This document shows positions 60,820 to 64,000 of a stretch of 64,000 nucleotides of DNA, one piece after another (the first letter of the stretch is position 1; each line of letters opens with the position of its first letter). The notes beneath the pieces were generated by a model, which saw only the letters and a program-made list of their open reading frames with translations, did no database searches and was not told the origin of the DNA. Made by a program: the position numbers and the translations under genes. The stretch comes from Streptomyces lavendulae subsp. lavendulae. GTDB lineage: Bacteria > Actinomycetota > Actinomycetes > Streptomycetales > Streptomycetaceae. The stretch covers positions 2,046,001 to 2,110,000 of the forward strand of contig NZ_CP024985.1 in NCBI RefSeq assembly GCF_002803845.1. The letters are read 5' to 3'.

Positions 60820-61788
60820 TCAGTGGGAGTGCCCGTCCGGCTGCTCGGGCGCGGCCGGGGCGGCCGGGGACGCGGGCGGTGCGGCCGGGGCCTCGGGAGC
60901 GGCGGCGCCGGCCCGGACCGTGAAGGCCGCGGTGCGGACCGTGCCCCCGTGCTGGAAGTCCAGGAAGAGCCGGTAGCTGCCGGCGCTCGGGGCGGTGGCG
61001 GTGAAGGAGACGTCCGGGCCGGGTCCGCCCTCGTTGGGGTGGACGTGGAGGTAGGCCAGGTCCCCGTCGCGCAGGGCGACCAGGTGGCCGTAGGCCCCGA
61101 GGTACGGCTCCAGGTCGGTGACCGGCCTGCCGTCCTTGCTGACGGTGAGCTTCAGCTCGCCGGCCTTGCCGGGGGCGAGGTCGCCCGCGAGGTCGACCCG
61201 GTAGCCGTCCACCTCGGCGGTCCGCGACTCCGGGGGCAGCGCCTCGGGGGCGTAGGCGCCCGCGACCGACAGGTCCGCGCCGAGGGTGACGCCCTTGGCA
61301 CCCTCGGCGGCGGGGGTGAAGTCGGCGAAGGCCTTGTAGCCGCCCGCTGCCGGGAGGTCGACGGGGGTCGACCAGGTGCCGTCGGCGGCCCGCACCGGGT
61401 GCAGGTGGCGGTAGACGGTGAGGTCGCGCGAGGCGACGATGAAGTGCAGCTCCTTGCCGTGCTCGGTCTTGAAGGCGGTGACGGGGCGGCCCGCGGCGTC
61501 CTTGACGGAGAACTTCAGCTCGCCCTGCCCCGACGCCCTGCGCGGGGATTCCAGGCTCAGCGTGTAGCCGCCCTCGGAGACCTGGAGCCCGCCGGCCGCC
61601 GGGCCCTGGCCGGGGTTCTCGTGTGCGGCGTGTCCGGCGGCTCCCCCACCGGCGGGCGCCGCGTGGCCCGCGTGCTCCGCACCGGCCGGCGCGCCGACGG
61701 GGCCCACGCCCGCGCCGACCCCGTAGGCGGTCCCGAAGGTCGCCGCCAAGGCGGCCGCGAAGACGGCGATCCTCACTCCGGTATTCAT
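60820..61788 (-). CDS. Secreted His-rich protein of the copper island
   Basis: This 322-aa protein has a signal peptide (VRIAVFAAALAATFGTAYG) followed by a His-rich, Gly-rich segment (EHAGHAAPAGGGAAGHAAHE), then two beta-rich domains and a Pro/Ala tail ending PDGHSH. Histidine pairs (FIVASRD with YRHLHPV; YLHVHPNEGG) suggest metal binding. ATG 61788 has GGGAGAG upstream. It is divergent from the copper chaperone gene and shares the CsoR-box promoter region, so it is likely a copper-responsive extracytoplasmic copper-binding protein. No enzyme motif is recognised. Confidence 0.82.
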   Translation of the reverse strand: MNTGVRIAVFAAALAATFGTAYGVGAGVGPVGAPAGAEHAGHAAPAGGGAAGHAAHENPGQGPAAGGLQVSEGGYTLSLESPRRASGQGELKFSVKDAAGRPVTAFKTEHGKELHFIVASRDLTVYRHLHPVRAADGTWSTPVDLPAAGGYKAFADFTPAAEGAKGVTLGADLSVAGAYAPEALPPESRTAEVDGYRVDLAGDLAPGKAGELKLTVSKDGRPVTDLEPYLGAYGHLVALRDGDLAYLHVHPNEGGPGPDVSFTATAPSAGSYRLFLDFQHGGTVRTAAFTVRAGAAAPEAPAAPPASPAAPAAPEQPDGHSH

Positions 61789-61850
61789 GGCTGCTCTCCC
61801 GTACGAGGTAGACGACGTACTGCCGCATCCAGCGGTTTCATGACCTCACC

Positions 61851-61867
61851 ATACCCCTGGGGGGTAT
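61851..61867. promoter_or_regulatory. CsoR-type operator 1
   Basis: ATACCCCTGGGGGGTAT, a 17-bp near-palindrome with the ATACC...GGTAT ends of actinomycete CsoR boxes, lies 63 bp before the secreted-protein start. Confidence 0.8.
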
Positions 61868-61897
61868 CAAGTCAAGCCGGGTCGGCGCTTGCGTCGG

Positions 61898-61914
61898 ATA
61901 CCACTGGGGGGTAT
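61898..61914. promoter_or_regulatory. CsoR-type operator 2
   Basis: ATACCACTGGGGGGTAT, the same box with a CAC substitution in the left half, is midway between the two divergent genes. Confidence 0.75.
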
Positions 61915-61933
61915 ACCTGAGACCAGAAACCAG

Positions 61934-61950
61934 ATACCCCCAGTGGGTAT
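61934..61950. promoter_or_regulatory. CsoR-type operator 3
   Basis: ATACCCCCAGTGGGTAT is 24 bp before the copper chaperone start. It probably controls the chaperone/CopA operon. Confidence 0.8.
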
Positions 61951-61973
61951 CCGACGGATCCAAGGAGAAACGT

Positions 61974-62255
61974 ATGTCTTCCTGCTGCACCCCTGACGGC
62001 AGCTGCGGTACCGGCACCACCACCGTCACGGCCGTCGTCGACAGCACCGCCACCGCCTACCGCGTGTCCGGCATGAGCTGCGGCCACTGCAGGACCGCCA
62101 TCACCGCCTCCGTCGGGGCCCTCCCGGGGGTCCTCTCCGTGGACGTGGACGTCGACGGCGGCCTGGTCACCGTGACGACGGCGGGCGACCCCGACGACGC
62201 CGCGATCGGCGCCGCGGTCGACGACGCCGGCTACGAGCTCACCGGCCGGGCCTGA
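61974..62255 (+). CDS. CopZ-like copper chaperone
   Basis: This 93-aa protein has the heavy-metal-associated motif GMSCGHC (MxCxxC) at about residues 33-39 and the betaalphabeta layout of Atx1/CopZ. Its N terminus has additional cysteines ([11 protein letters not shown]), unusual for the family and perhaps extra Cu(I) ligands. ATG 61974 has AAGGAG six bases upstream. It is followed 94 nt later by CopA, to which it should hand Cu(I). Confidence 0.93.
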   Translation: MSSCCTPDGSCGTGTTTVTAVVDSTATAYRVSGMSCGHCRTAITASVGALPGVLSVDVDVDGGLVTVTTAGDPDDAAIGAAVDDAGYELTGRA

Positions 62256-62349
62256 CACACCGCCCGGCCCCGGCCCACCGGCCGCCGGGGCCCCGTCCAC
62301 ACCACCGGGCCCCGGCCCCCACCCCGCGCTCGAACGAGGAGCAGCCCTC

Positions 62350-64000
62350 ATGACCACCATCACTCCCGGCGCCGCCCAGGTCGAGCTCGCCATCGGCGGC
62401 ATGACCTGTGCCTCCTGCGCGGCCCGCATCGAGAAGAAGCTCAACCGCATGGACGGGGTCGAGGCCACCGTCAACTACGCCACCGAGAAGGCCAGGGTCA
62501 CCTTCGACGCCGACGTCTCCGTCGCGGACCTGATCGCCACGGTCGAGGCCACCGGCTACACCGCCAGGGAGCCGGCGCCCGCCCGCGACCGGGGCCCGTC
62601 CGGCGCCGGGGAGGAGCCGGAGGAGGCCGACGAGCTGCGCCCCCTGCGCCAGCGGCTCACCACCGCCGTCGCCCTGGCCGTGCCGGTCATCGCGATGGCC
62701 ATGGTCCCGGCCCTGCAGATCGACTACTGGCAGTGGCTCTCGCTGACCCTGGCCGCCCCCGTCGTCACCTACGCCGCCTGGCCCTTCCACCGCGCCGCCT
62801 GGACCAACGCCCGCCACGGCGCGGCCACCATGGACACGCTGATCTCGGTGGGCACGACCGCGGCCTTCCTCTGGTCGCTGTGGGCCCTGTTCTTCGGCAC
62901 CGCCGGCACGCCCGGCATGACCCACGCCTTCGAGTTCACCATCGCCCGCAGCGACGGCGCCGGGAACATCTACCTGGAGGCGGCCGCCGGGGTCACCGCC
63001 TTCATCCTCGCCGGCCGGTACTTCGAGGCCCGCTCCAAGCGCAAGGCCGGCGCGGCCCTGAAGGCCCTGCTGGAACTGGGCGCCAAGGAGGTCACGGTGC
63101 TCCGCGGGGGCCAGGAGGTCACCGTGCCGACGGCCGACCTCCAGGCCGGGATGCGCTTCCTGGTCCGCCCCGGCGAGAAGATCGCCACCGACGGCACCGT
63201 GGTCGAGGGCTCCTCCGCCGTGGACGCCTCCATGCTGACCGGCGAGTCCGTGCCCGTGGAGGTCTCCGTCGGGGACTCCGTCACCGGCGCCACCCTCAAC
63301 GCGGGCGGCCGCCTGGTCGTCGAGGCCACCCGGGTCGGCGCCGACACCCAGCTGGCGCGGATGGCCAAGATGGTGGAGGACGCGCAGAACGGCAAGGCCG
63401 CCGCGCAGCGCCTCGCCGACAAGATCTCCGCCGTGTTCGTCCCGGTCGTCATCGGCCTCGCCCTGGCCACCCTCGGCTTCTGGCTCGGCACCGGCTCCGG
63501 CCTCGCGGCCTCCTTCACCGCCGCCGTCGCCGTACTGATCATCGCCTGCCCCTGCGCCCTGGGCCTGGCCACCCCGACCGCCCTGATGGTCGGCACCGGC
63601 CGCGGCGCCCAGCTCGGCATCCTGATCAAGGGGCCCGAGATCCTGGAGACCACCCGCAAGGTCGACACCATCGTCCTCGACAAGACCGGCACCGTCACCA
63701 CCGGCCGGATGACCCTGCTCGCCGTGCACACCGCGGAGGGCGTCGCCGAGAACGACGTACTGCGGCTGGCGGGCGCGCTGGAGCACTCCTCCGAGCACCC
63801 GATCGCCCAGGCCGTAGCGACCGGCGCGGCCGCCCGGGTCGGCACCCTGCCCACCCCCGAGGACTTCGCCAACATCCCCGGCCTCGGCGTCCAGGGCGTC
63901 GTCGACGGGCACGCGGTCCTGGTGGGCCGCCAGAAGCTGCTCGCCGAGTGGGCGATGGCGCTGCCCCCGCACCTGGAGCACGCCAAGGCCGCGGCGGAGA
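62350..64000 (+). CDS. CopA-like P1B copper-exporting ATPase (3' end outside window)
   Basis: The visible 550 residues are a P1B-type copper ATPase. They include an N-terminal metal-binding domain with GMTCASC, the transmembrane CPC metal site in [17 protein letters not shown] in the actuator domain ([13 protein letters not shown]), and the phosphorylation motif [11 protein letters not shown] of the nucleotide-binding domain ([12 protein letters not shown]) and [10 protein letters not shown] follow. Cys-Pro-Cys and the MxCxxC domain indicate Cu(I) export. ATG 62350 has GAGGAG upstream. The frame is open at base 64000, so the P-domain hinge and last membrane helices are missing. Confidence 0.96.
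   Translation, partial: MTTITPGAAQVELAIGGMTCASCAARIEKKLNRMDGVEATVNYATEKARVTFDADVSVADLIATVEATGYTAREPAPARDRGPSGAGEEPEEADELRPLRQRLTTAVALAVPVIAMAMVPALQIDYWQWLSLTLAAPVVTYAAWPFHRAAWTNARHGAATMDTLISVGTTAAFLWSLWALFFGTAGTPGMTHAFEFTIARSDGAGNIYLEAAAGVTAFILAGRYFEARSKRKAGAALKALLELGAKEVTVLRGGQEVTVPTADLQAGMRFLVRPGEKIATDGTVVEGSSAVDASMLTGESVPVEVSVGDSVTGATLNAGGRLVVEATRVGADTQLARMAKMVEDAQNGKAAAQRLADKISAVFVPVVIGLALATLGFWLGTGSGLAASFTAAVAVLIIACPCALGLATPTALMVGTGRGAQLGILIKGPEILETTRKVDTIVLDKTGTVTTGRMTLLAVHTAEGVAENDVLRLAGALEHSSEHPIAQAVATGAAARVGTLPTPEDFANIPGLGVQGVVDGHAVLVGRQKLLAEWAMALPPHLEHAKAAAE

Overview
The window comes from a Streptomyces-type actinomycete chromosome. It is uniformly very GC-rich with strong third-position G/C. 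It has GTG and TTG starts, long antisense open frames created by GC bias, a conservon (CvnA-D plus P450), and Streptomyces-style promoters and terminators. No tRNA, rRNA or CRISPR was recognised.

Region 1 (1-10.7 kb) is a purine/ureide and glyoxylate salvage block. On the minus strand it has an 8-oxoguanine-deaminase-like amidohydrolase (cut by the window edge), uricase, HIU hydrolase, OHCU decarboxylase, an HTH regulator and a small protein. On the plus strand it has hydroxypyruvate isomerase, tartronate semialdehyde reductase and a catalase. A TetR regulator and glyoxylate carboligase follow. Together the block takes urate towards allantoin (uricase makes H2O2, which the catalase can remove) and glyoxylate towards glycerate. 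The promoters share two palindromes: paired TTCCG-N5-CGGAA sites 21 bp apart at hyi, the catalase gene and gcl, and TCAAC-N5-GTTGA over the -35 region of the OHCU-decarboxylase and catalase promoters.

Region 2 (10.8-31.5 kb) holds a zinc-ribbon protein and a glutathione peroxidase, then a large conflict/signalling-type locus. This has a trypsin-NTPase-TPR giant with a Trypco1-like partner, and an overlapping minus-strand operon. The operon encodes a 43-aa peptide, a zinc-ribbon vWA protein, a GTPase, a GAP1-like protein, an Hsp70-like ATPase, a secreted vWA protein, a radical-SAM-type protein, a coiled-coil protein and a double-AAA CbxX/CfxQ protein. Nearly all junctions are start/stop overlaps.

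Region 3 (31.7-38.5 kb) has an acyl-CoA synthetase, a winged-helix protein, a CorA transporter and a decayed accessory stretch with an SMI1/KNR4-like gene and a frameshifted integrase remnant. Region 4 (38.5-45.1 kb) is a conservon: a histidine-kinase-like CvnA, a CvnB with two Roadblock domains, CvnC, CvnD, a CYP157-like P450 without the EXXR motif, a second P450 and an enoyl-CoA-hydratase-like gene.

Region 5 (45.1-54.5 kb) looks like a compact biosynthetic cluster that builds from carrier-protein-bound amino acid without an adenylation domain. It has a class-II-synthetase-like amino acid:carrier-protein ligase, a free carrier protein, its own phosphopantetheinyl transferase, a condensation-like protein, a phytanoyl-CoA-type dioxygenase, an FAD oxidoreductase, an MFS exporter and a DUF6271-like protein. 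The two arms diverge from a promoter region with two DasR-type (dre-like) palindromes. Region 6 (54.4-60.4 kb) has a membrane protein, an M1 aminopeptidase and a Pls-like (poly-lysine-synthetase type) NRPS. Region 7 (60.5-64 kb) is a copper island: a CsoR fragment, a His-rich secreted protein, three CsoR-type boxes, a CopZ-like chaperone and a CopA ATPase that runs off the window.
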